Source: Hymenobacter norwichensis DSM 15439
GTDB taxonomy: Bacteria > Bacteroidota > Bacteroidia > Cytophagales > Hymenobacteraceae
Length of the DNA stretch: 64,000 bases
Direction: 5' to 3'
Assembly: GCF_000420705.1 (NCBI RefSeq)
Contig: NZ_ATVL01000006.1
Coordinates: 806,267-870,266 of the forward strand
Shown: positions 35,367 to 42,529 of the stretch, in pieces
How the letters are laid out: each line of letters begins with the position of its first letter
Position numbering within the stretch: the first letter of the stretch is position 1
Notes under the pieces: generated by a model
What the model saw: the letters and a program-made list of their open reading frames with translations, nothing else
Databases searched by the model: none
What the model was told of the DNA's origin: nothing
Position numbers and translations under genes: made by a program

Positions 35367-36386
35367 ATGAAAATCACCGCCCTCGATATCCGGCAGAAAA
35401 CCTTCGAAAAAGCCTTTCGGGGACTCAACAAGGAGGAAGTGGAAGCTTTTCTGGTTACCCTCTCGCAGCAGTGGGAACGGATGGGCGACGAAAACCGCGA
35501 ATTGCGCGTGAAGCTCGACCACGCCACCCAGGACGTGAGCAAGATGCGCGAGGTGGAAAGCAGCCTTTACCGCACCCTCAAAACTGCCGAAGACACCGGC
35601 AACAGCATCACCGAGCAAGCCCAGCGCGACGCCGAGCTGCGCATCCGAGAGGCCCAGCTCAAAGCCGAGCAGTTGTTAGCCGATGCCCGCCAGAAAGCCC
35701 GCGCTGTGGTGGAAGATGCGTATCAGCAGTCGGAAAAGACGATTGCTGAAATGAAGAAAGAAGTGAGTGGCCTCGGGCAGGAGTGCCAGCGCCTCGAAGC
35801 CCACCTGGAAGGCTTAGTGCGCGACCTGCACCACTTGGCCTCCGAAGCGTTGGCGAAGGCCGAAAAGGCGCGGGCACAGCCGAAAGCCAGCACGGCAGCC
35901 ATCCTTTCCCGCGCAGCTAGCGTAAAGGTAAACCGGCCCGATTCTGAGCCCGATTCACCCCAACCCGCCGCTCCTATGTACGCTACCTCCTCTGCTAGTT
36001 CTTCCGCTGCTGCCATTGGTAGCTCGGCCACTTCTTTTTCTGGTTCGTCTTCGGCCGCGGCTGTAGCCGAGCCACGCAACTACAACCCCAAGCCAGGCCA
36101 GCAGCCCGACCCTGGCGCGCCGGCCCAAACACCCGGCCCCGACATTCGGCCCAATCCGTCGCCCGACGAAAACCCTGGCAAGGCTGATCCGTCGCGCATC
36201 TACGAACCCGGTCCGGCCGTGGTGCCTAACCCAGTAGAACCCTACACCGAGCCTGTTGCGCCCGATATCCAGCCAATAAGCCCCGGCCACCCCGAAATAG
36301 CCCAGCCCGCTCCGGCTACGCATCCCGGCCAGCCCGGAATGGCTGCTGTAGCATCCACTGAGAAGTCGTTTTTCGACGAAATATAG
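35367..36386 (+). CDS. DivIVA-domain coiled-coil protein with Pro/Ser-rich tail
   Basis: A 339-residue protein. Residues 1-60 are a DivIVA N-terminal domain (ITALDIRQKTFEKAFRGLN, EEVEAFL), followed by a coiled coil to about 175. A low-complexity tail of about 160 residues is rich in Ser/Ala and then Pro (NPKPGQQPDPGAPAQTPGPD). It ends KSFFDEI, a short acidic/aromatic motif that could be a docking peptide. DivIVA proteins mark curved membrane or assemble into scaffolds in Gram-positives; the role in Bacteroidota is not clear. Confidence 0.85.
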   Translation: MKITALDIRQKTFEKAFRGLNKEEVEAFLVTLSQQWERMGDENRELRVKLDHATQDVSKMREVESSLYRTLKTAEDTGNSITEQAQRDAELRIREAQLKAEQLLADARQKARAVVEDAYQQSEKTIAEMKKEVSGLGQECQRLEAHLEGLVRDLHHLASEALAKAEKARAQPKASTAAILSRAASVKVNRPDSEPDSPQPAAPMYATSSASSSAAAIGSSATSFSGSSSAAAVAEPRNYNPKPGQQPDPGAPAQTPGPDIRPNPSPDENPGKADPSRIYEPGPAVVPNPVEPYTEPVAPDIQPISPGHPEIAQPAPATHPGQPGMAAVASTEKSFFDEI

Positions 36387-36412
36387 GTGCCGGCATCAGC
36401 TTAAAATGATCG

Positions 36413-36449
36413 AACAAAAAGCCTGCCTTTCGGGGCGGGCTTTTTTGTT
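36413..36449 (+). terminator. Intrinsic terminator after the DivIVA gene
   Basis: Arms AACAAAAAGCCTGCC and GGCGGGCTTTTTTGTT with a small loop and a T6 run, 26 bp after the stop. Confidence 0.85.
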
Positions 36450-36523
36450 GCTTTGTACTTCAGTGGCCGGAGTGGCAGATCAGACACTCCATTTCACTGC
36501 TTCACACTTTCACACCTCACCAC

Positions 36524-36886
36524 ATGGGCCAGATTGCACTGGAAGGAATGGAGTTTTTTGCGTTCCACGGCTACTACGACGAGGAGCAGAAAATCGGGAA
36601 TAAGTACGGCGTAGACCTCTACATCACCACCAACCTGCACGCGGCTGGTGCCTCCGACCGCCTGCACGAAACCGTGAACTACGAAGTGCTCTACCGCGTA
36701 GTGCGCGAAGAAATGATGGCCCCCGCGCGCCTACTCGAACACCTCGGCCACCGCGTGCTAGACCGGGTTCTGGAAGAGTTTCCTTATATCGACGCCGTGC
36801 AGGTGAGCGTCTCGAAGTTCAACCCGCCGCTGGGTGGCATCTGCCACCGGGCCCGCGTCACGTTGGAACGGCAGCGCGGTGCGTAG
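36524..36886 (+). CDS. folB: Dihydroneopterin aldolase
   Basis: Converts 7,8-dihydroneopterin to 6-hydroxymethyl-dihydropterin in folate synthesis. 120 residues. The family motifs are GMEFFAFHGYYDEEQ with the pterin-contacting residues, ETVNYEVLY, LLEHLGHRVLD and VSVSKFNPPLGG with the catalytic Lys. It complements folE at 8.6 kb but is far from it. The sequence just before its ATG (TTTCACACCTCACCAC) resembles one arm of the gap-filling repeats. Confidence 0.94.
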   Translation: MGQIALEGMEFFAFHGYYDEEQKIGNKYGVDLYITTNLHAAGASDRLHETVNYEVLYRVVREEMMAPARLLEHLGHRVLDRVLEEFPYIDAVQVSVSKFNPPLGGICHRARVTLERQRGA

Positions 36887-36900
36887 TCTTTGAGAAGTAT

Positions 36901-36946
36901 ATAAACGCAGAAAACCAGCTGTAATAGGCTGGTTTTCTGCGTTTAT
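36901..36946 (+). terminator. Intrinsic terminator after folB
   Basis: Perfect 19-base arms (ATAAACGCAGAAAACCAGC and complement) around an eight-base loop, 14 bp after the stop. Confidence 0.85.
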
Positions 36947-37080
36947 AGGTATAGCGTTGAGGTGAGGGCGAAGTAATATCTTGCCGATTATAAAAAATAA
37001 ATGCGGGTGCTTGTAACGAATGGCCCTGCTGCCGGTAATCGGTGCAAAATCAATCTTCTACGCCTCTTTTTCCCCTTAGA

Positions 37081-37632
37081 ATGCAGGTTGTTGCTACGAG
37101 CGACGAAGAGCTAATGGCTCAGGTGAAGGCTGACAACCTGGACCAGATGGTGCCGTTGTTCGAGCGTTACCAAGGCCCGCTTTTTGGGTTTCTGTGCCGG
37201 TTGAGCGGCGGTGATACCGAAGTAGGGCAAGACCTCACCCAGAACGTGTTCTACCGGGCCATGAAGTACCGGGCCAGCTACCAACCCGGCCAACCGGTGC
37301 GGGCCTGGCTCTACCAACTGGCCCGCCATGTGCACGCCGACCATTGGCAGAAAAGCCGCCGCCAGCAGCCCGTCAGTGACCTGGAGGGCGTGGAGCGCAC
37401 CGCCAGCCATGGCCGCGCCGCCCAGTCGTACTGCCAGTCAGTTGACCAGCAACAGGCTTTGCAGGAAGCGTTGAACCTGCTGTCGGCGGATCAGCGCGAA
37501 ATTCTAGTATTGCACCGCTTTCAGGGGTTCGACTACGCCGAAATAGGAGAGATGATAGGCTGCACTGCTGGGGCGGCTCGCGTGAAGGCCCACCGCGCCC
37601 TCGAAGCGCTTCGCAAAATATACTTCAGCTGA
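37081..37632 (+). CDS. ECF-type RNA polymerase sigma factor
   Basis: Alternative sigma factor of 183 residues. Region 2 (about 12-80: FERYQGPLFGFLCRLSGG, AWLYQLARHVHADHW) and region 4 (about 125-180: LSADQREILVLHRFQGFDYAEIG in parts, with helix-turn-helix RVKAHRALEALRK) are both present. The ATG at 37081 is preferred over a GTG at 37042. The next gene, 29 bp on, is an anti-sigma factor, so activity is presumably released by an envelope signal. A TTGTAAC word at 37011 resembles ECF -35 boxes and recurs at 45255 before the DUF5916 gene, but no matching -10 is conserved. Confidence 0.93.
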   Translation: MQVVATSDEELMAQVKADNLDQMVPLFERYQGPLFGFLCRLSGGDTEVGQDLTQNVFYRAMKYRASYQPGQPVRAWLYQLARHVHADHWQKSRRQQPVSDLEGVERTASHGRAAQSYCQSVDQQQALQEALNLLSADQREILVLHRFQGFDYAEIGEMIGCTAGAARVKAHRALEALRKIYFS

Positions 37633-37661
37633 AAACCGCGGGCCTGGCCCGACTACATATT

Positions 37662-38516
37662 ATGAACGAGTCTTTCAACCATCACGCTCCTAGCCCCGCC
37701 GACTGCGACGCCCTGGCGCCGTTGTTGGCCGGCTACGCCGAACAGGATTTGTCGGCGGAGGAAACGGCGCAGGTGGAGGCGCATCTGCCGAATTGCACCG
37801 TTTGCCAAACCCACTTAGCTGAATTGCGCCAGCTGCTGAGCTGTATCGACGACCAGCCCAACCTTATGCCCCCGCTGGCTTTGCGCGACAACTTTCTGGG
37901 CCAGCTGGCCGCTGAAAAATCGGCTTTGCCCCAAGCTACGGCTCCGGTGTCAGCGGCACCCGCCGAGGCCAAAGTGGTAGCCTTCTGGGCCCCAACGCCT
38001 ACGGCCCGCTGGCTGCGCATTGCCGCTAGCATTGCCTTGCTGGCTGTAGGGGCGGTGCTGGGGTTGCTGTTGCGCCCGACGGGTACCCCCGATATGGCCT
38101 CGCGCCAACCCGGTGCTTCTGAGGCGCTGGCCGCCCACCTGACAGCCGCCACCAGCCAGCCTGCTACGGCTAGCCGCCGCATTAGCCTAGTAGCCGAAGC
38201 GCCAGCCACCTTGCAGCCCGGCGACCCTGCCGTGCAGGTGCTCATCAATACTCTCAACGCCGACCCCAGCCCCAACGTGCGGCTGGCCGCCTGTGAGGCC
38301 CTTTACCGCCTCCGCGCCGACCCGCGGGTAGGCCCTGCACTGGTGCAAGCCCTGCCCAACCAGCGCGACCCCAACGTGCAAATCACTTTGATTGAACTCT
38401 TGGTAGCTCTGCGCGACAAACGTGCCGTGCCTACACTGGAGCGCCTTTCGCGGCAGCAGGATGCTTTACCCGCCGTGCGCCAACAGGCGCAAAATGGTAT
38501 CGGCCTGCTTATCTAA
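37662..38516 (+). CDS. Anti-sigma factor with zinc-finger domain and periplasmic HEAT repeats
   Basis: Membrane protein of 284 residues that should hold the preceding sigma factor inactive. The cytoplasmic N-terminus has the ZAS signature HLPNCTVC (His-x3-Cys-x2-Cys). There is one membrane segment (about 111-131, WLRIAASIALLAVGAVLGLLL in parts) and then a linker. The C-terminal periplasmic domain of about 95 residues has two to three HEAT-like repeats (NVRLAACEALYRLRADPRVG, VQITLIELLVALRDKRAVP). The HEAT part could sense unfolded or free envelope proteins; that is inference. Confidence 0.88.
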   Translation: MNESFNHHAPSPADCDALAPLLAGYAEQDLSAEETAQVEAHLPNCTVCQTHLAELRQLLSCIDDQPNLMPPLALRDNFLGQLAAEKSALPQATAPVSAAPAEAKVVAFWAPTPTARWLRIAASIALLAVGAVLGLLLRPTGTPDMASRQPGASEALAAHLTAATSQPATASRRISLVAEAPATLQPGDPAVQVLINTLNADPSPNVRLAACEALYRLRADPRVGPALVQALPNQRDPNVQITLIELLVALRDKRAVPTLERLSRQQDALPAVRQQAQNGIGLLI

Positions 38517-38623
38517 CCAGCTAGAATGCCCGGCAAGCATCCGGATGCCTTGCCAGACTTCCTACTGCCACGCTCAATGCTGGTGCCTTATTTTTTTCTT
38601 CTCGACTTACTGACTGCTTACCC

Positions 38624-39400
38624 ATGAAAAAGCCTCTTGCACTTACTTTTTTCGCGCTGCTGACTGCTTGCCTCAGCGTGCGCGCCCAGGAATTCAAAAC
38701 CAAGTTCAGTAGCCGCCAAGACCGCAAGGTGGTGCTGGAAATGCAGGGTGGCGACGTAACCGTGGAAGGCTACGACGGCGACGAGCTGGTCATCCGCGGC
38801 AACGGCTTCGAGGAGCCGCCCAAAATGGCTCAGGGTCTGCGCCCGGTGTACAATACCGCCCAGGATAACACCCAAATCGGATTGTCGGTGACGCCGGGTA
38901 CGGGCAATACGCTACGCATTGTGAAAGCCTCGCGCAAAGAAGTTACCTACACCATTCGGGTGCCGCGCCGCACGGCGGTGGTGTTCACTGAAACCAACTG
39001 GAACAGCGGCGACCTAGTGGTGCGCGACTTGGAAGGGGGCATTGAAGCGTCTCTGAAAAGCGGCGACATGAAGCTGCTGAACGTGTCGGGGCCAGTAGTA
39101 GCCAACAGCATCAGCGGCGACGTAACCATCCGCTTCAGCAGCCTGCGGCCCGAGCCCAGCTCCATTTCGGTGGTCAGCGGCGACCTGGACGTAAGCATGC
39201 CCGCCGCCAGCAAAGCGAACCTGACGCTACGCTCCATCTCCGGCGAAATCTACACCGACTTCGACCTGAATCTGGCCAAAGGCGCCGATAATACCGTGCG
39301 GGTAGGCGGCCAGACGGTGAGCGGCACCATCAATGGCGGCGGTCCGGCTGTGTCACTCAAAACCATCAGCGGCGACATTTTCGTGCGCAAAGCCAAGTAG
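38624..39400 (+). CDS. DUF4097-type secreted beta-repeat protein (first of three)
   Basis: A 258-residue exported protein (signal peptide 1-22). The rest is beta-strand repeats punctuated by SGD/SGE turns (LKSGDMKLLNVSG, SISGDVTIRF, VVSGDLDVSM, SISGEIYTDF, TISGDIFVRK), as in the DUF4097 beta-helix-like family. It lies 107 bp after the anti-sigma gene. Similar proteins follow at 40365 and 41163, so this is a local family expansion. Probable outer-surface or periplasmic location; function unknown. Confidence 0.85.
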   Translation: MKKPLALTFFALLTACLSVRAQEFKTKFSSRQDRKVVLEMQGGDVTVEGYDGDELVIRGNGFEEPPKMAQGLRPVYNTAQDNTQIGLSVTPGTGNTLRIVKASRKEVTYTIRVPRRTAVVFTETNWNSGDLVVRDLEGGIEASLKSGDMKLLNVSGPVVANSISGDVTIRFSSLRPEPSSISVVSGDLDVSMPAASKANLTLRSISGEIYTDFDLNLAKGADNTVRVGGQTVSGTINGGGPAVSLKTISGDIFVRKAK

Positions 39401-39475
39401 GTAAGCCGCATAGGTACAGCGCAATTTGAGCACAGGTAAGACGGCGCTATTTCTTATCCCTATCCCCTCAGTGAA

Positions 39476-40321
39476 GTGATACAACAGGTACGATGCATGT
39501 TGCTCGCATTGCTGCTGCTTGCAACTAATCAGGTGGAAGCCCAAAAGAAACTAGCCGCGGATAGCATTGCGGCGGTGGAAAAGCAATGGGTGGCAAAAAT
39601 ACTTGCTAATACTATTGCGCCGCAATCCGGTAACAAGTTCAAAAAAGCTCCCACAGGGTTTGCCTTGTATTTCATTGAAGCCGACACGCTGAAAGTGCCT
39701 TATTGGGTGTATGTGCCGAAACAGTATAACCCAGCCAAAGCGCACAAAACCATTGTCTATCTGCACGGCGGGGTAGGCTCTATCAAGCAGTTTCAATACA
39801 AAGATCCGGAGTATGCCACCGAGTCAATATTTGCCCTGGCTGAGCGCTACAATGCTATTGTGCTCTACCCGTTTGCCAAAAAGGATTTCGGCTGGATGCA
39901 GCAACCAGCTTCGTTTCAGTATGTGCTTGACATGATTGATGCGGCCAAGCAATCCTACCATATCAATGCGCAGCAGGTCTTTTTAGGCGGAATGTCGAAC
40001 GGGGGCTCTGCAACCTTCTGGTTTGCTAGTAACCACCCCGACCTGTTTGCGGGCTTCTACACCTTTGCCGCGCTGCCTAAGTTGCAGATAAGCGAAATCA
40101 ACTTCAAGGCGCTGGCGAGCAAACCTTTCTATTCGCTACACGCCCACGACGACAGCTTGTACCTGTACAAGAATGTGAAGGCGACTTACGATTTGCACAA
40201 AGCAGAAGCTAAGGCCTGGCATCTGGAAACTGTGCCGCAAGGAGGCCATGGCTTCATCTACAGGAAAAATAGCGAAGAAGTCATGCAGGGGTTGCTCGAC
40301 AAGCTTCTGCTGCATCAGTAA
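39476..40321 (+). CDS. Secreted alpha/beta hydrolase (esterase/PHB-depolymerase-like)
   Basis: A 281-residue exported serine hydrolase. The oxyanion motif is in YLHGGVG, the nucleophile elbow GGMSNGGSA, and the candidate catalytic His in PQGGHGF, with an Asp in LHAHDDSLY. The start is GTG 39476 or ATG 39497; the GTG form gives the better signal peptide. It interrupts the DUF4097 series and looks less GC-rich than its neighbours, which suggests it was inserted later. Substrate unknown. Confidence 0.82.
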   Translation: MIQQVRCMLLALLLLATNQVEAQKKLAADSIAAVEKQWVAKILANTIAPQSGNKFKKAPTGFALYFIEADTLKVPYWVYVPKQYNPAKAHKTIVYLHGGVGSIKQFQYKDPEYATESIFALAERYNAIVLYPFAKKDFGWMQQPASFQYVLDMIDAAKQSYHINAQQVFLGGMSNGGSATFWFASNHPDLFAGFYTFAALPKLQISEINFKALASKPFYSLHAHDDSLYLYKNVKATYDLHKAEAKAWHLETVPQGGHGFIYRKNSEEVMQGLLDKLLLHQ

Positions 40322-40364
40322 CCCGCTTTTCAATTCCGTTTCTCCACTTTCTAATTTCCAGCTC

Positions 40365-41093
40365 ATGCGCCAGTTTCTACTTCCCCTCTTGCTTGTTGGG
40401 TTGACTCTTGGAGCCGCTCAGCCAGCTTCTGCCCAGAAAATCATCGAGAAAAATGCCAAAGTAGCGGCCGGGCAGCGCGTGGTGCTGGATCTGAAATTCG
40501 GCAACACCATCCGCATCCGGCCCGCTACCGATAACCAACTGCACCTGCGGGCTTCAGTCAACATCAACGGCAACAAGCTCAACGACGCTCTGCAATTGTC
40601 GCTCACCGAAACCAGCGGCAGCGTAACCGTAACGGCCGACCTCAACCAGACCCTGCTGGCTACCGCCCAATCCGGCGACTGTTCGCCCAATAGCTCGACC
40701 ACGCACTTCGGGACTTGGGATAAGAGTAAAGGAAAGCGAGACGGTGTGTGCACCGATATCAACTACGAAATACAGGTGCCGGCCGGGGCCGATGTGCGGG
40801 TGAACACCATCAGCAGCAACATAGAGGTGGCTGGCCTGACCGGGCCGCTGGAAGCCAAATCGATTAGCGGATTTGTAGACGTGAGCTGGCCGCCTGCAAA
40901 AGGCGCAGCACTAGCCTTGAAAACCATTACTGGCGAAGTGTACACTGACCAAGAAGTGGCCTTCGAGAACCGCAAGGCAAACCCGATAGTGGGCTACCAG
41001 CTGCGCGGCGCGCTGGCCAGCGGCAACGGCCCACTGCTTAAGCTGGAATCCATCAGCGGTGACGTGTTTTTTCGCAAACCTAAAACGAAGTGA
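40365..41093 (+). CDS. DUF4097-type secreted beta-repeat protein (second of three)
   Basis: A 242-residue exported protein with signal peptide (about 1-23, ending ASAQ). The C-terminal half repeats the pattern of the first protein (SISGFVDVSW, TITGEVYTDQ, SISGDVFFRK). The middle holds two Cys (SGDCSPNSS and DGVCTDIN) that could form a disulfide. The ATG at 40365 starts the signal peptide; the frame to 40248 overlaps the preceding gene. It is 43 bp after the hydrolase and 69 bp before the third member. Confidence 0.83.
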   Translation: MRQFLLPLLLVGLTLGAAQPASAQKIIEKNAKVAAGQRVVLDLKFGNTIRIRPATDNQLHLRASVNINGNKLNDALQLSLTETSGSVTVTADLNQTLLATAQSGDCSPNSSTTHFGTWDKSKGKRDGVCTDINYEIQVPAGADVRVNTISSNIEVAGLTGPLEAKSISGFVDVSWPPAKGAALALKTITGEVYTDQEVAFENRKANPIVGYQLRGALASGNGPLLKLESISGDVFFRKPKTK

Positions 41094-41162
41094 TGCAGTA
41101 ACCGGCCAAGCGAAAGTCGGTCGGGTCAATAATCTATAGTCAACACTCATCAGCCAATACCC

Positions 41163-41987
41163 ATGAAAGCTTTCTTCACTACCTGCGCGCTGGCGCTGCT
41201 GGGCCTGCAAGCGGTGGCTCAAACGCCGGCGGCTCCTATCTTCAAATCCGACTGCGAAGACCATTGGTCGAATGGCGGCAACAAAGGCTACTGCGAAACC
41301 CGTGACATGACGTTGGCCGCTCCCGCCGCCGGCCAAACCCTCACGATTGACGGCCGGCGTAACGGCGGTATTACCGTGCATGGCTGGGACGGGCTGGATG
41401 TGCGGGTGCGGGCCCGGGTGCAGAGCTGGACCAAATCGGAGGCGGCTGCGCAGGCGCAGGTGAAAGCCGTGAAAATCAGCAGCACGGGTAATGTACTGAA
41501 GGCAGAGTTGGGCAGCGACGATAATTGGGCGGTGAACTACGAGGTGTTTGTGCCCCGCCGCACCGCATTGGCGCTGAACACCTACAACGGCGGTATCAGC
41601 ATAGAAGGCGTGCAGGCACCCGTTACGTTTGAAGCGTACAACGGCGGCATCAGCCTGACCGGTCTGGGCGGCGACGTGCGCGGCACTACCACCAACGGCG
41701 GCGTAAACGTGACCCTCACCGGCACCAAATGGGAAGGCAAAGGACTGGACGTGACGACCACCAACGGCGGCATCAACTGGCGGATTCCCAAAACGTACTC
41801 AGCCCAGCTTAAAACCGCCACTCAGCACGGTGGCGTCAGCGCCGACTACCCCATCACCGTAACCGGCAAAATCGGCCGCAGCCTCGATACCAAGCTCGGT
41901 GAAGGTGGGCCTCTGGTTTCGGCCACTACCACCAACGGCGGCATCAGCGTGAGAGGCAGCATGCTGGAGGGGTTGAAGAAGTTGTAA
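41163..41987 (+). CDS. DUF4097-type secreted beta-repeat protein with NGGI repeats (third of three)
   Basis: A 274-residue exported protein (signal peptide 1-19). Six copies of an NGG[IV] turn recur at fairly even spacing (RRNGGITV, TYNGGISI, AYNGGISL, TTNGGVNV, TTNGGINW, TTNGGISV), replacing the SGD turn of the other two paralogues. Cys pairs near the N-terminus (SDCEDHW, GYCETRD) may bond. Repeats are visible in DNA too (ACCACCAACGGCGGC). It ends 16 bp before the BlaI promoter/operator region. Confidence 0.85.
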   Translation: MKAFFTTCALALLGLQAVAQTPAAPIFKSDCEDHWSNGGNKGYCETRDMTLAAPAAGQTLTIDGRRNGGITVHGWDGLDVRVRARVQSWTKSEAAAQAQVKAVKISSTGNVLKAELGSDDNWAVNYEVFVPRRTALALNTYNGGISIEGVQAPVTFEAYNGGISLTGLGGDVRGTTTNGGVNVTLTGTKWEGKGLDVTTTNGGINWRIPKTYSAQLKTATQHGGVSADYPITVTGKIGRSLDTKLGEGGPLVSATTTNGGISVRGSMLEGLKKL

Positions 41988-42003
41988 AGGAAACATCTTC
42001 TCG

Positions 42004-42080
42004 TTGCACGAAATATTTCGTACATTATATTTGGATCTACGACATGCTTCGTATATGTTTGATGTACGAACTGATTCGTA
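42004..42080 (+). promoter_or_regulatory. Two tandem promoters and three palindromic operators of the BlaI-BlaR1 pair
   Basis: Promoter 1 has TTG 42004-42006, a 19-bp spacer and TATATTTG 42026-42033. Promoter 2 has TTTG 42030-42033 (the end of the first -7), a 20-bp spacer and TATGTTTG 42054-42061. Operator 1 (42007-42022, ACGAAATATTTCGT core) fills the spacer of promoter 1. Operator 2 (42038-42053, TACGACATGCTTCGTA) fills that of promoter 2. Operator 3 (42065-42080, TACGAACTGATTCGTA) follows the second -7. BlaI-family dimers bind such dyads, so autorepression is very likely. Confidence 0.8.
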
Positions 42081-42100
42081 GGACTAAAACAGCCGTAGCA

Positions 42101-42529
42101 ATGAGCAAGACCCCCATTCCCAAACCAACTGAATCGGAGCTGGAGATTCTCCAGGTGCTGTGGCAGCACGGCCCCAGCACCGTCCGGTTCACCAACGACC
42201 AGCTCAGCCAGAAGCGCGAGGTCGGCTATACTACCACCCTCAAGCTGCTCCAGCTCATGCTCGATAAGGGTTTGGTGCTGCGCGAAGACGACTCCAAAAC
42301 CCACGTGTACCGCGCCGCAGTGCGCGAAGAGGAAACCCAGGGCCTGCTGCTCGACCGGTTTGTGGATGCCACCTTCGGCGGCTCGGCCACCAAGCTGGTG
42401 ATGCAGGCCCTCGGCAACCACCCCACCTCCGCCGACGAACTGGCCCAGATTCGGAGCCTGCTCAACCAAATCGAACAACAGCGCAACGATACGTCCAACG
42501 CTAAAGGTCAAACCGATGAGCCTGCTTGA
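42101..42529 (+). CDS. BlaI/MecI/CopY-family transcriptional repressor
   Basis: Winged-helix repressor of 142 residues (TESELEILQVLWQHGPSTVR, then recognition region GYTTTLKLLQLMLDKGLVLRE). The C-terminal dimerisation helices carry the usual cleavable region. The ATG at 42101 is preferred to 42044, which lies inside the operators. Three dyads TACGA-n6-TCGTA directly upstream mark its own operators. The gene overlaps the M56 protease gene by 14 bp, a classic repressor/sensor-protease pair. Confidence 0.94.
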   Translation: MSKTPIPKPTESELEILQVLWQHGPSTVRFTNDQLSQKREVGYTTTLKLLQLMLDKGLVLREDDSKTHVYRAAVREEETQGLLLDRFVDATFGGSATKLVMQALGNHPTSADELAQIRSLLNQIEQQRNDTSNAKGQTDEPA

